Positions 42,814 through 51,279 of a stretch of DNA of 64,000 bases are shown piece by piece (position 1 is the first letter of the stretch; each line of letters begins with the position of its first letter). The notes below the pieces were generated by a model that ran no database searches, was not told the DNA's origin, and saw nothing but the letters and a program-made list of their open reading frames with translations. This DNA comes from Accumulibacter appositus (GTDB lineage Bacteria; Pseudomonadota; Gammaproteobacteria; Burkholderiales; Rhodocyclaceae): assembly GCF_035440685.1 (NCBI RefSeq), contig NZ_DAORMW010000030.1; one strand, written 5' to 3'. The position numbers and the translations under genes were made by a program.

Positions 42814-43958
42814 GCATGCCTGATCCGCAAGAGCTGGATCGCCCCGCCGCGCGGCCGCCGGACCGGACGCCAGCGCGAGCCTACCGTGCGCCGGCTCCGC
42901 GCCTGCGCGACCGTATTCTGCCGCTGCTCTACCCGCTGCCTGGCGGCGAGTCGGCGGCGGCGCGCTCACTGCTCGGGGTCGCCTTCGGGCTGGCGCTGGT
43001 GTTGCTCGCCTTGGCCGGCGTCGTCGCCCCGTTTGTCGTCCCGGACGCTGTGCGGCAGTGGTCACCCGCTTCGGCGCAGTCGGTCACCGACGCTGGGCAG
43101 CTTTCCCCTGGCACCCTCTTCCGCGACTGCAGGGACACGTCCTGCCCCTGGCTGGTCGTCGTCCCACCCGGCCGCTTTGCCATGGGCTCTCCCGCCAGCG
43201 AAGCGGATCGGAAACCCGACGAAGGCCGGCAACACGAGGTCGTCATCGCCGCGAAGATCGCGGTGATGCAACTCGAAGTCACCCGTGGCCAGTTTGCCGC
43301 GTTCGTCAACGAAACGAAATACCAGACCGAAGCCGGTTGCTACGCGTGGAATGGCAAGGAAATCGCAAATGATCCTAAAGGCGTCTGGAACAGTGTCGGC
43401 TTCACCGAGACCGACCAGCATCCGGTGGTCTGCGTCAGCTGGAACGATGCCCGGGCCTACGCGCAATGGCTGAGCCAGCGCACTGGCCGCAACTACCGCC
43501 TGCTCAGTGAAGCCGAATGGGAATACGCGGCCCGCGCCGGCAGCCAGACACCCTATGCCTTCGGCGATCGCGCGAATGAAATCTGCAGCTACGGCAATGT
43601 TGCCGACCGTAGCCTGAAGGACGCGCTGAAGGACCTGGCGAAAGGATGGAACTTTGCCGACTGTTCGGACGGTTATGTATATACGGCACCCGTCAAGTCA
43701 TTCAAGGCGAACGCCTTTGGCTTGTACGATATGCTCGGCAATGCCTGGGAATGGACGGAGGACTGTTACCATGCCAACTACAGCAATGCACCCGAGGATG
43801 GTAGCGCATGGGTCGACGGAAACTGTTCGCTGCGTATCCTGCGCGGCGGGTGTTGGGGCGATGATCCGCGCGTCGCGCGGTCGGCCCTCCGCGGCGGGGA
43901 CGCCCCCGGCAAGCGCGGCGACAACGTGGGTTTCCGCCTGGCCAGGACGCTGCCGTAG
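42810..43958 (+). CDS. membrane-anchored FGE-sulfatase (formylglycine-generating enzyme fold) protein
   Basis: The 382-residue product has one membrane helix (about 54-78) after a basic, Pro-rich cytoplasmic N-terminus, so the domain should face the periplasm. The domain shows the FGE/C-type-lectin-like motifs PPGRFAMGSPASE, KIAVMQLEVTRGQFAAF, HPVVCVSWNDARAYAQWL, YRLLSEAEWEYAARAG, GLYDMLGNAWEWTED and LRILRGGCW. True FGE needs two catalytic cysteines after RGGS; here RGGCWGDDPRVARSALR has none in that place. A sensing or binding role is therefore more likely than sulfatase maturation. A GTG start overlaps the previous stop by 4 bases; ATG at 42816 is an alternative. Confidence 0.85.
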   Translation: MSMPDPQELDRPAARPPDRTPARAYRAPAPRLRDRILPLLYPLPGGESAAARSLLGVAFGLALVLLALAGVVAPFVVPDAVRQWSPASAQSVTDAGQLSPGTLFRDCRDTSCPWLVVVPPGRFAMGSPASEADRKPDEGRQHEVVIAAKIAVMQLEVTRGQFAAFVNETKYQTEAGCYAWNGKEIANDPKGVWNSVGFTETDQHPVVCVSWNDARAYAQWLSQRTGRNYRLLSEAEWEYAARAGSQTPYAFGDRANEICSYGNVADRSLKDALKDLAKGWNFADCSDGYVYTAPVKSFKANAFGLYDMLGNAWEWTEDCYHANYSNAPEDGSAWVDGNCSLRILRGGCWGDDPRVARSALRGGDAPGKRGDNVGFRLARTLP

Positions 43959-44083
43959 CGTAGCGAAGGGAGTTTGCCCCTTGTGTGTTCTTGGGGTCAC
44001 CCATCTGGAGATGCGGCGGAGAGAGCTGCAGGAATGAGCCGCGGCGATCTAGTGATCATGCGGTAGGCAAGGCTCACGGAGAG

Positions 44084-44113
44084 TGGACAAGGCTCTTTTA
44101 TCCTGCCTATACT
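44084..44113 (+). promoter_or_regulatory. probable promoter of the helix-hairpin-helix protein gene
   Basis: TGGACA at 44084-44089 (5 of 6 to the -35 consensus) and TATACT at 44108-44113 (5 of 6 to the -10) are 18 bases apart and 39 bases before the ATG at 44152. Confidence 0.6.
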
Positions 44114-44151
44114 CTCCGCGCAAACCATAGCCAACTTCCGGAGACAACGAG

Positions 44152-45018
44152 ATGTTCAAGAACTACAAGGGTATCTTCAAGGACCTGCGCAATATGCAGG
44201 ACAGGATGTGGCGGGAGTGCTCCCCGGGTTTCGTGTTGCCATCTGCGATGAACGAGTGGCAGCAACAGACCCTGGAGAATACGAACAAGCTGTTGGAACA
44301 GGCGGTCAGGCAGTCGCTGGATCTCCAGCGGGAATGGCTGGATCAGTGGTCTGAGCGCGCCGGTGATCGAAAACTCAAGCCCAAGATGTTCGCCGAACTG
44401 AGTGGCGATGCAAGAAATTCCATGCACAGCTGGCTCGACAACCAGAATCGGCTGTGGGACCAGTGGCTCCGGGTTCTCAGGGGCGGCGGCGAATCAGCCG
44501 ATGTGCCGGATTTGGGGGAATGGGAAAAAGCCGTCCGCGCGTCTATCGAGCAGCAAATGGCCCTTTTGAATGACTGGTCCGAAATGGCGGACTTCAAGAA
44601 GCTTTCCACCGGGGAAGTGACGAAACTGTCCAGCCAGATCGAAAAGTCCCTGCTGAAGTCGATCAAGACCCAGCAACGGCTGTGGAGTCATTGGTTCAAA
44701 CTCGGCGCCCTGGGGGAAAGCGCGGCAGTCGAGCAGAAAGCGGTTGGCGCCGAGAGCGGCAAAGAGAAGACAAGCAATGGCGCCAGTGCCAAACAGATCG
44801 CAGCTGAACCGGTCGCGTCGGAGGATGACCTCCAGAAGATCTCCGGGATCGGTCCGGGCCTGGAAAAGAAACTCAAGGATGCCGGTATTACCACCCTGAA
44901 AGACATAGCGGAACTCAGTGACGAGGATATCGCGCGCCTCGAGGACCAGGTCATCCGCTTCTCAGGGCGCATCAAGCGGGAACAGTGGGTGGATCAGGCA
45001 AAGGCTCTTATTTCCTGA
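44152..45018 (+). CDS. Trp-rich helical protein with C-terminal helix-hairpin-helix domain
   Basis: The 288-residue product has two parts. Residues 1 to about 185 are amphipathic helix with regularly spaced tryptophans (REWLDQWSERA, SWLDNQNRLWDQWL, LLNDWSEM, QQRLWSHWFKLG), reminiscent of phasins or the PHA-synthase partner PhaE. After a low-complexity linker (EKTSNGASAKQ), residues ~222-288 form a HhH domain: LQKISGIGPGLEKKLKDAGI, then TLKDIAELSDEDIARLED. A granule-associated or nucleoid-bridging role would suit this pairing in a PHA-storing bacterium, but that is speculation. It has its own promoter and does not appear to belong to the preceding operon. Confidence 0.7.
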   Translation: MFKNYKGIFKDLRNMQDRMWRECSPGFVLPSAMNEWQQQTLENTNKLLEQAVRQSLDLQREWLDQWSERAGDRKLKPKMFAELSGDARNSMHSWLDNQNRLWDQWLRVLRGGGESADVPDLGEWEKAVRASIEQQMALLNDWSEMADFKKLSTGEVTKLSSQIEKSLLKSIKTQQRLWSHWFKLGALGESAAVEQKAVGAESGKEKTSNGASAKQIAAEPVASEDDLQKISGIGPGLEKKLKDAGITTLKDIAELSDEDIARLEDQVIRFSGRIKREQWVDQAKALIS

Positions 45019-45159
45019 GCACGAACGGAGGCGCCGCGACCCTTGGCATGCGCAAGGATGTCCTGTTTCAGGTGGCTGGCGCCTCCCGTCGCTGCGAGCC
45101 ACGACAGCGACGGGAATTCAGCGCACAGCCCGAGGTGCTCGCCATCCTCGGCACAACAA

Positions 45160-46107
45160 TCAAACTCCGGTCAAGGTCATCAGCAGTGGCGTACTCAGCG
45201 CCGCCAGGGCCGTCGACAACACCAGGCTGCTGGCCACCGGCCCTTCGAGGGTCTTGAACTGGCGCGACATCAGATAGACGTTGGCGCCGACAGCCAGTGA
45301 AGCGAGCAGCACCACGACCTGCGTTTCCATTGCCGGCAGACCGATGAGCCGCGCCAGCGACCAGACCACCAGCGGCTGCACGATCAACTTGAGGACGCAG
45401 ATGGCGACGCTGATTCGCCAGCCGGCGCGCACCCCGTATTCAGCCAGCCCCATGCCGAGAACGATCAGCGCCAGCGGCGCAGCCGCCTGCGCCAGCATTG
45501 CCAGCGGCTGCGCGAGCAGCATCGGCAAGGGCCAGCCGCTGAGCCCGAACAAGGCGCCAGAAAGTATGCCGGCGACGATCGGATTGCTCAGCACGCCGCG
45601 CGCCGTCTTGGCGAAACCGCGCACCGAGAAATTGCCATGCTGCGCCCACTCGACCGACACGCTGAGCAGCGTCCACAGGATCAGGGCGTTGAACACCAGC
45701 ACCAGAGCCACCGACGGAACCGCCGCCTCGCCGAGGGCGACCTTGGCCAGCGGCAGGCCAAGCAGCACATTGTTCGAGAAGACGCCGCCAAGCGCGAAAA
45801 CCGACTGCCCGACGCCGTCAAGCGCGAACAGCCGCCAGGCGAGCAGACGGCCGATCACGAAGACGATCAGGCAGCCGCCGAAAAAAGCCAGCAGCAGGCG
45901 GGCATCGACCGGCGGCAGCTTCGAGAAGTCGCTCATCATGCGGAACAGCATCGCCGGCAGGGCCACCGAGAAAACGAAACGCGAGAGATTCTCGGACATC
46001 GACTGCGGCCACTTGCAGGCGCGCATCAGCAGATAGCCGGCGAGCACCAGGACGAACAGGGGTGTGGCCAGCCCGACGTGGTGGAGGAAAGTATTCACTG
46101 CGCCCAA
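45160..46107 (-). CDS. AEC-family transporter (auxin efflux carrier type)
   Basis: The 315-residue inner-membrane protein has about ten helices. Segments include LVLAGYLLMRACKWP at the start, the central SNNVLLGLPLAKVALGE (family-typical N-x-x-L-x-G-x-P), SNPIVAGILSGALFGLSG (the repeat counterpart) and LIVLGMGLAEYG. Bacterial members export or import small organic acids such as malate or malonate, but substrate cannot be predicted. It is transcribed in the same direction as the upstream crotonase gene with a 22-base gap. Confidence 0.85.
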   Translation of the reverse strand: MGAVNTFLHHVGLATPLFVLVLAGYLLMRACKWPQSMSENLSRFVFSVALPAMLFRMMSDFSKLPPVDARLLLAFFGGCLIVFVIGRLLAWRLFALDGVGQSVFALGGVFSNNVLLGLPLAKVALGEAAVPSVALVLVFNALILWTLLSVSVEWAQHGNFSVRGFAKTARGVLSNPIVAGILSGALFGLSGWPLPMLLAQPLAMLAQAAAPLALIVLGMGLAEYGVRAGWRISVAICVLKLIVQPLVVWSLARLIGLPAMETQVVVLLASLAVGANVYLMSRQFKTLEGPVASSLVLSTALAALSTPLLMTLTGV

Positions 46108-46129
46108 ATGAATGGACCGCGCTCGCCCC

Positions 46130-46957
46130 TCAATCGCCGAAACTGGGTGGGCGCTTGTCGCGCATGGCGGTCATCGCTTCCTGGAGATCAGTCGAGGTCA
46201 GCATCGACGCATTCCACGTGGCCACGTAGTTCAAGCCGTCGGCCACCGAATGATCGCGCCCGTAGTTGAGCATTTCCTTGCTGCCGCGGATGGCCAGCGG
46301 CGATTTCGCGGCAATCGTCCGGGCAATCTGACGAACTCCGTCGAGCAGCATCTCGGGGGTCTCGAATAGCTGATTGATCAGGCCAATCAGCTTGGCCTCG
46401 AAACCATCGACCTTGCGCCCGGTATAGGCCATCTCGCGCGCGATTCCGTCAGGCACCAGGCGCGGCAAGCGCTGCAGTGTGCCGACGTCGGCGGCCATGC
46501 CGACATCGATTTCGCGCACCGCGAACTGCACGTCGGCGGCCGCATAGCGCATGTCGCAACAGGTCACCAAATCAATCGCGCCACCGATGCAGGCGCCGTG
46601 GATCGCTGCCAATACTGGTTTGCGACAACGTTCGACGCTCGACAGGCAATCCTGCAAGTCGAGGATCACCCGGCGCAGCGCCTCGCGTCCGCGCGCCGGG
46701 TCGCGATGGGCAACGGTCTCGGCAATCCCCGCCAGCATCGCCAGATCGATGCCGGCACAAAAATTCCGGCCGGCGCCGCTGAGCATCACCACCCGCACCT
46801 CATCGCTCTCGTCAGCCCAGCAAAAGGCCATGCGCAGTTCCTGCCACATGGCCTGATTGATCGCGTTCGACCGCTCCGGGCGGTTCAGCGTGATCTCGGC
46901 AAGGCCCTCGTTCAGTTCGATGGCCATCGTCGTCAACTCTGGAATGGCAGTACTCAA
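46130..46957 (-). CDS. enoyl-CoA hydratase/isomerase, dienoyl-CoA isomerase-like
   Basis: The 275-residue crotonase-fold enzyme carries the oxyanion-hole segments NFCAGIDLAML and HGACIGGAIDLV. The acidic residues Asp129, Glu149 and Asp157 (VREIDVGMAADVGTLQRLP) have exactly the spacing of the three catalytic acids of mammalian ECH1. That suggests delta3,5-delta2,4-dienoyl-CoA isomerase activity on unsaturated acyl-CoAs rather than plain hydration. It starts at 46957; an internal ATG at residue 11 is possible. It may share a transcript with the AEC transporter gene downstream. Confidence 0.85.
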   Translation of the reverse strand: MSTAIPELTTMAIELNEGLAEITLNRPERSNAINQAMWQELRMAFCWADESDEVRVVMLSGAGRNFCAGIDLAMLAGIAETVAHRDPARGREALRRVILDLQDCLSSVERCRKPVLAAIHGACIGGAIDLVTCCDMRYAAADVQFAVREIDVGMAADVGTLQRLPRLVPDGIAREMAYTGRKVDGFEAKLIGLINQLFETPEMLLDGVRQIARTIAAKSPLAIRGSKEMLNYGRDHSVADGLNYVATWNASMLTSTDLQEAMTAMRDKRPPSFGD

Positions 46958-47074
46958 GCTGTTCTCCTGGAGGTGGGTTTTCTTTGCTGGAAGCGCTCCT
47001 GGCGGCGCGCGGCAGTGCCCGTGCAGTGTAATGGATTTGTCGGCTCGTGCCCTTGGCAGGCAATTGGCGCGACA

Positions 47075-47842
47075 ATGGCTCCCCCTTCATCCCGTTCAAA
47101 CATTGACTTGCCCCCGACCGCCGCGCGCATGCCTTCCCCCTCAACCGCCCTCTCTTCCAGCGCTGCCACCTCTTCCAACGCCTCCACCGCCGGCGCTCCC
47201 GAGCTGCCCCACGGCGCGCCAGAAATCCTCTACGCCGACGCGACCCTGCTGGTGGTCAACAAACCGGCCGGCCTGCTCTCGGTGCCCGGTCGCGGCGAGG
47301 ACAAACAGGACTGCCTGAGCGGACGCCTGCAGGGCGAATTCCGCGATGCCTTGATCGTCCATCGTCTCGACATGCACACCTCCGGGATCCTGGTGTTGGC
47401 ACGAGGAAAGGAGATGCAGCGGCGCCTGAGCATTCAGTTCGCCGAGCGACAGGTCGACAAGCGCTATGTCGCGCTCGTCGCCGGCCGACTGCCGACGAGC
47501 AGCGGCGAAATCGACCTGCCGCTGAGTGCCGACTGGCCGCGACGGCCGCGCCAGAAAGTCGACCCGCTCGCCGGCAAGCCCTCGCTCACCCGCTACCAGG
47601 TGCTCAGCCATGACCCAGCCACAAAGCACTCGCGCCTGCTGCTCCTCCCCCTGACCGGGCGCACGCACCAGTTGCGCGTGCACCTGCAAGCCCTCGGCCA
47701 CCCGATCATCGGCGACGCGCTTTACGGCAACGCCGAACCCGCGGCGCAGGGCACACGTCTCATGCTGCACGCCGAGGCGCTGGCCTTCGCCCATCCCGAG
47801 AGCGGCCAGCCGCTGCGCTTTTTGTGCCCGGCACCGTTCTAG
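47075..47842 (+). CDS. RluA-family pseudouridine synthase
   Basis: The 255-residue enzyme isomerises uridine in rRNA or tRNA. It has EILYADATLLVVNKPAGLLSVPG at the start of the domain, the catalytic-Asp motif VHRLDMHTSGILVLA, VDKRYVALV, and the C-terminal GRTHQLRVHLQALGHPIIGDALYG (in parts), as in RluA (23S U746/tRNA U32). The N-terminal 45 residues are low-complexity Ser/Ala/Pro. The ATG at 47129 would remove most of that and is a reasonable alternative start. The open frame upstream to 46598 is antisense to the crotonase gene. Confidence 0.88.
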   Translation: MAPPSSRSNIDLPPTAARMPSPSTALSSSAATSSNASTAGAPELPHGAPEILYADATLLVVNKPAGLLSVPGRGEDKQDCLSGRLQGEFRDALIVHRLDMHTSGILVLARGKEMQRRLSIQFAERQVDKRYVALVAGRLPTSSGEIDLPLSADWPRRPRQKVDPLAGKPSLTRYQVLSHDPATKHSRLLLLPLTGRTHQLRVHLQALGHPIIGDALYGNAEPAAQGTRLMLHAEALAFAHPESGQPLRFLCPAPF

Positions 47843-47951
47843 ATCAAAGCCAGGCGCTGTCCGCTACGCGAGAATCCTGGCTGACGAGCTGCCCAGCTGA
47901 CAAGCTCACAACTTTGCAACGCGCCCGCAGCAGACGGCCCGGCGCCTCTCC

Positions 47952-48073
47952 CGCTAACGGTCATGACCGCCGAGACGCCCCAGATCATGAAAGTCATGAC
48001 CGTTTCCCTCTTCCCCAGACCCTTCTCCCGCAAGGGGAGACGGGAGTTTCGTGAGTCGCATCCGCGACTTTGA
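47952..48073 (+). repeat. dispersed TCATGA-palindrome repeat, copy B
   Basis: It has TCATGA at 47961, 47985 and 47994, then a T/C-rich stretch and a block containing a hairpin (TCGCATCCGCGA region). It is the reverse complement of copy A's two blocks without the insertion. It lies between the pseudouridine synthase and nnrS genes, just before the nnrS start. Confidence 0.75.
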
Positions 48074-48101
48074 CATTAACCCCTCATCGAGCCCCCGGAA
48101 C

Positions 48102-49262
48102 ATGCGCTTCTCCGAACAACCTCTATGGCTGGTTGGCTTCAGACCCTTCTTTTCCCTCGCCTGCCTTTCCGGACTCGCCTTGCCGCTTCTCTGGGCGCTG
48201 CTCTTCTCGGGAACGCTGGCCGCGCCGCCGGCGCCGTTTTCGTCGGTCCAGTGGCACGCGCACGAAATGTTCTTCGGTTTCGGCTGGGCGGTCATGGGTG
48301 GCTTCCTGCTGACCTCGACCAAGAACTGGGTCAAGATTCGCGGCTACCATGGCACGGCGCTGATCCTGCTGGTTGGCGCCTGGCTGCTCGAACGCGTTGC
48401 AATGTGGTACGCCGGTGCGCTGCCAGCGCTCGTCTTCGGTGTCGCCAGCAATCTTTTTCTGGCGTCGATCGTGGCCATGCTGCTGTGGTCGCTGATCCGG
48501 CACCGCGAGAGCGACACCTTCCGCGACAACTACTTCTTCCTGATCATCCTGCCGCTGTTCCTGGTCGCCAAGAACCTGCTGCTCAGCGACGCGTATTTTC
48601 AGGCCGGCGCGAGCATGACCCTGGGGCTTTTCCGCGTCGCCTTCCTGGTGATGCTCGAAAGAACGCTGACCCAGTTCATGAAGAACGCGCTGCAGGCCGA
48701 AATCCTGCGCAACGCTGTGCTCGACAACGGCATCAAGATGCTCGCCGTGCTGCTGGTCTTTGCCAGCCTGCTGCCGGCACCCGTTTCGGCGTGGACCGGT
48801 CTCCTGCTGGCGCTGCTGCTGCTCGCCCGCTTCGCCTTCTGGAAGCCGCAACTGGCGCTGCGCCGACTGGACATCGGCATCATGTATCTCGGTTACCTGG
48901 CGATCGTCGCGCAGCTGCTGCTGGAATTCGTGGCGCTGCTCGCGCAGCCGGCCTGGGTCGGCTCGCTGCCGATGCACGTCTTCACCTTCGGCGCCATGGG
49001 CCTGGTTATCCCGGCGATGTTGATCCGCATCGTCAACGGCCACACCGGCAGAAAAGTCGTTTTCGATCGCCTCGACAAGGCCGTGCTGTGGATCATGATC
49101 GCCGCCTTCGTGATCCGCATCGTCCTCCCGCAGATCGACCCGGCCGGCTACCTGCGCTGGATCGACCTCGCCGCAGCCTGCTGGTTTGCCTGCTTCGCGA
49201 TTCTGGGATGGCGCTATATCCCGTACCTGCTTCGGCCGCGCGTCGACGGCAAGGAACACTGA
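48102..49262 (+). CDS. nnrS: NnrS family membrane protein
   Basis: The 386-residue protein has about twelve helices and conserved histidines in WHAHEMFFGFGWAVMGGFLLTS, plus MHVFTFGAMGLVIPAML and RIVNGHTGRK (quoted in parts). NnrS is a heme- and copper-containing membrane protein that relieves nitrosative stress in denitrifiers. The ATG at 48102 begins the family sequence; an earlier GTG at 48051 lies within the dispersed repeat and is rejected. No nitrite or NO reductase genes are in the window. Confidence 0.9.
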   Translation: MRFSEQPLWLVGFRPFFSLACLSGLALPLLWALLFSGTLAAPPAPFSSVQWHAHEMFFGFGWAVMGGFLLTSTKNWVKIRGYHGTALILLVGAWLLERVAMWYAGALPALVFGVASNLFLASIVAMLLWSLIRHRESDTFRDNYFFLIILPLFLVAKNLLLSDAYFQAGASMTLGLFRVAFLVMLERTLTQFMKNALQAEILRNAVLDNGIKMLAVLLVFASLLPAPVSAWTGLLLALLLLARFAFWKPQLALRRLDIGIMYLGYLAIVAQLLLEFVALLAQPAWVGSLPMHVFTFGAMGLVIPAMLIRIVNGHTGRKVVFDRLDKAVLWIMIAAFVIRIVLPQIDPAGYLRWIDLAAACWFACFAILGWRYIPYLLRPRVDGKEH

Positions 49263-49297
49263 TTGCCGCGCGGGCGGCGAGGGCTGCGTACCACCGC

Positions 49298-50479
49298 CTA
49301 GCGCATGCGGCGCACGATCACCGCGACCACACACCACAAGGCCACCGGCAGCCAGTCGAGCAGCTGCGCACCAAGCGCCGCTGCACCACCGGACGCCGCC
49401 AGCCCGATGCGTGAAAACGCCGCCACGGCCAGTGTCGCCATCAAGGCGCCGGTATGGCGACCGGTGTGCAGCGGATTGCCGCTCTCGGCAGCCAGACCGA
49501 TCGAAGCGCAGAGAATCGAGGCCCAGAAGATCCCGGCGATGAACTGACTCAGGAGCAGCGCCGCCAGCGAAACGGAAAGCGCCGCACCGGCCAGCGCCAG
49601 CGCGCCGAGCGGACAGGCCACCTGCAGCACCTGCAAGGGACCCCGCGCATGCACCAGGCGACCGACGCCGAGCAGGCCGAAGCTGAAGCCGATCCAGAAG
49701 ACCGGCATCAGCCAGGGCAGCAGCGCCGGATCCGCCAGGCGCTTGAAGTGCGCTGCCGAGTTGATCAGCGAGTGCACCTGTTGTCCGAAGGCGAGCAGCA
49801 GAGCAAGTAGCAGCAGCAAGGCCCACGAGGCCTTGCTCCCAGAAGCGCCCGCCGCCGGCGAACCTCCGCCAGCCGACGACATCGGCGCAGCAGCCGGCAA
49901 GCGCCGCTCGACATAAACCAGCGCCAGAGCTGAAGCGGCCACTGCCAGGGCGCTGAGCAGGAACGGCAGCGCCGGATCCACGCCCTTGAGAACGATCGCC
50001 AAGTAAGGCGCCAGCGCCGACGCCACCGCCAGCCCGAGCAGCTGGATGCCAGCCAGCCGCGGCAGCGTCGCCCGCCCCGCGTAGCGCGAAAGCAGCACGT
50101 ACGGTGGAGCCCGCAAGGCCGACGACGTCGCCACCCAGACGCTGACGGCCAACAGGAAGAGCAGCGGCGTCGCGGCCAGCCAGGGCATCAGCAGCATGAC
50201 CAGCGCCGAAACCGCCGACAGCAGCACCAGCATCGGCCCGATCCTGCGCAGCGCCGCCCGCGCCCGATCGACGGCGACCCCCATCCACCAGTCGGCCAGC
50301 GCAAAGATCAACTGGTCAGCGGCAATGATCCACGGCAGATAGCGCCTGTCGATGCCCCCACGCGCCAGCAGCTCGGGAAGAAAGATGACATAGACCACCC
50401 AACTCAGCGCGAAGAAGAACTCCACCCCTGCCAACAACCAGGCTGCGCGGGTATCGCCAAGGGGGGATGCGGTAGTCAT
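49298..50479 (-). CDS. major facilitator superfamily transporter
   Basis: The 393-residue inner-membrane protein has about twelve helices and a cytoplasmic loop between helices 6 and 7 rich in Ala/Gly/Ser (AAAPMSSAGGGSPAAGASG). The N-terminal segment FFFALSWVVYVIFLPELLARGG and DWWMGVAVDRAR (loop 2-3, where MFS proteins have their conserved Asp-Arg motif) support the assignment. Substrate is unknown. It converges on nnrS with a 35-base gap. Confidence 0.82.
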   Translation of the reverse strand: MTTASPLGDTRAAWLLAGVEFFFALSWVVYVIFLPELLARGGIDRRYLPWIIAADQLIFALADWWMGVAVDRARAALRRIGPMLVLLSAVSALVMLLMPWLAATPLLFLLAVSVWVATSSALRAPPYVLLSRYAGRATLPRLAGIQLLGLAVASALAPYLAIVLKGVDPALPFLLSALAVAASALALVYVERRLPAAAPMSSAGGGSPAAGASGSKASWALLLLLALLLAFGQQVHSLINSAAHFKRLADPALLPWLMPVFWIGFSFGLLGVGRLVHARGPLQVLQVACPLGALALAGAALSVSLAALLLSQFIAGIFWASILCASIGLAAESGNPLHTGRHTGALMATLAVAAFSRIGLAASGGAAALGAQLLDWLPVALWCVVAVIVRRMR

Positions 50480-51054
50480 GGCGGCAATCGTGCCACGAAA
50501 TCAGTGCCAAGCAAAGAAACGCGGAGGCGTGCCGGTCGAGTTTCGATCCGTTGCGCTCAAGCGCTGGCTCTGGAAAGCTGCCCCTTCCGATAGCGGCGCC
50601 TGGAAAGCAACGTGGCCGCAACGATAGCGATACAGGCGAGCGCGTTGCCGAAAAAAATCACCGCCATGACCAGGTCGCCCAGACAAACGAGCGCATAGGC
50701 AATGGTCGTCAGACGCGACAGCAGAACGCTGCGAGCATTGCGCCGAGCTCTCAGCCTTTCTGGCCGACCCCGTCCGTCAGCTCTGGCTTTTCAAAGCCGC
50801 GCAAACGTACCGCAGCCATGTCGAGAACTCGATTCGCAATCATGGCTGCGACGTGGACTGCGAAACCCGGCGCCAGGGGAGTCCACATGGTCTGCTATGC
50901 ACCAAGAATTAGGCCAGCTACGAGCGGCGGCGAACGCAGCGCCAGCGGGATCTCGCAGCACAGGCTCGCCTGAGCAGTGCGCCGCTCGGAGGCTGAAGCG
51001 CTCTCCCTTTTTCCCTGCCCTGCCCGGCCGGATCAGCGCCGGATCAGCGCCGGA
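50480..51054. other. 575-base stretch without a confident gene
   Basis: On the minus strand, roughly 50760-50560 reads as a basic-hydrophobic-basic peptide (TTIAYALVCLGDLVMAVIFF core, tail SRRRYRKGQ). It has no suitable start codon and a stop just upstream in frame, so it is probably a decayed small membrane protein. A short ATG frame (MAAVRLRGFEKPELTDG) in another register precedes it, consistent with one frameshift. Nothing else is recognised. Confidence 0.4.
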
Positions 51055-51267
51055 TCAACGCGGCCGCAGCGGGTCGAGCAGGCCGGAGAGACCATTGTGG
51101 TCGAGTTCGTGCATCAGCGCCAGGAGCTGGCCGAGCTTGCCGGGCGGGAATCCTTCGCGGGCAAACCAGTTCAGGTAATTGCCCGGCAGGTCGGCGATCA
51201 AACGACCCTTGTACTTGCCGTAGGGCATGCTCCAGGTCAGCAGCAGTTGCAGGTCGTCGGGATTCAC
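51055..51267 (-). CDS. DUF3820 family small protein
   Basis: The 70-residue protein has the DUF3820 pattern: MPYGKYKGRLIADLPGNYLNWF, then GKLGQLLALMHELDHNGL. Its biochemical function is not established; relatives have been called quorum-sensing-regulated virulence factor-like. It is 12 bases downstream of pepD, so probably on the same transcript. Confidence 0.88.
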   Translation of the reverse strand: MNPDDLQLLLTWSMPYGKYKGRLIADLPGNYLNWFAREGFPPGKLGQLLALMHELDHNGLSGLLDPLRPR

Positions 51268-51279
51268 TTGCCGATCACC

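Noticed and set aside
42810..43958. Call as a genuine formylglycine-generating enzyme for sulfatases
   Set aside because: The catalytic cysteine pair is not in its place and no sulfatase is near, so I keep only the fold assignment.
45027..45086. Nine-base inverted repeat GGAGGCGCC/GGCGCCTCC after the HhH gene as a terminator
   Set aside because: The loop is 42 bases and no T-tract follows, so it is a poor terminator.
48123..50288. A 721-residue minus-strand open frame over nnrS and the MFS gene
   Set aside because: It runs antisense to nnrS and out of frame with the MFS gene; its composition (Gln/Arg/Glu-rich) is that of shadow translation.
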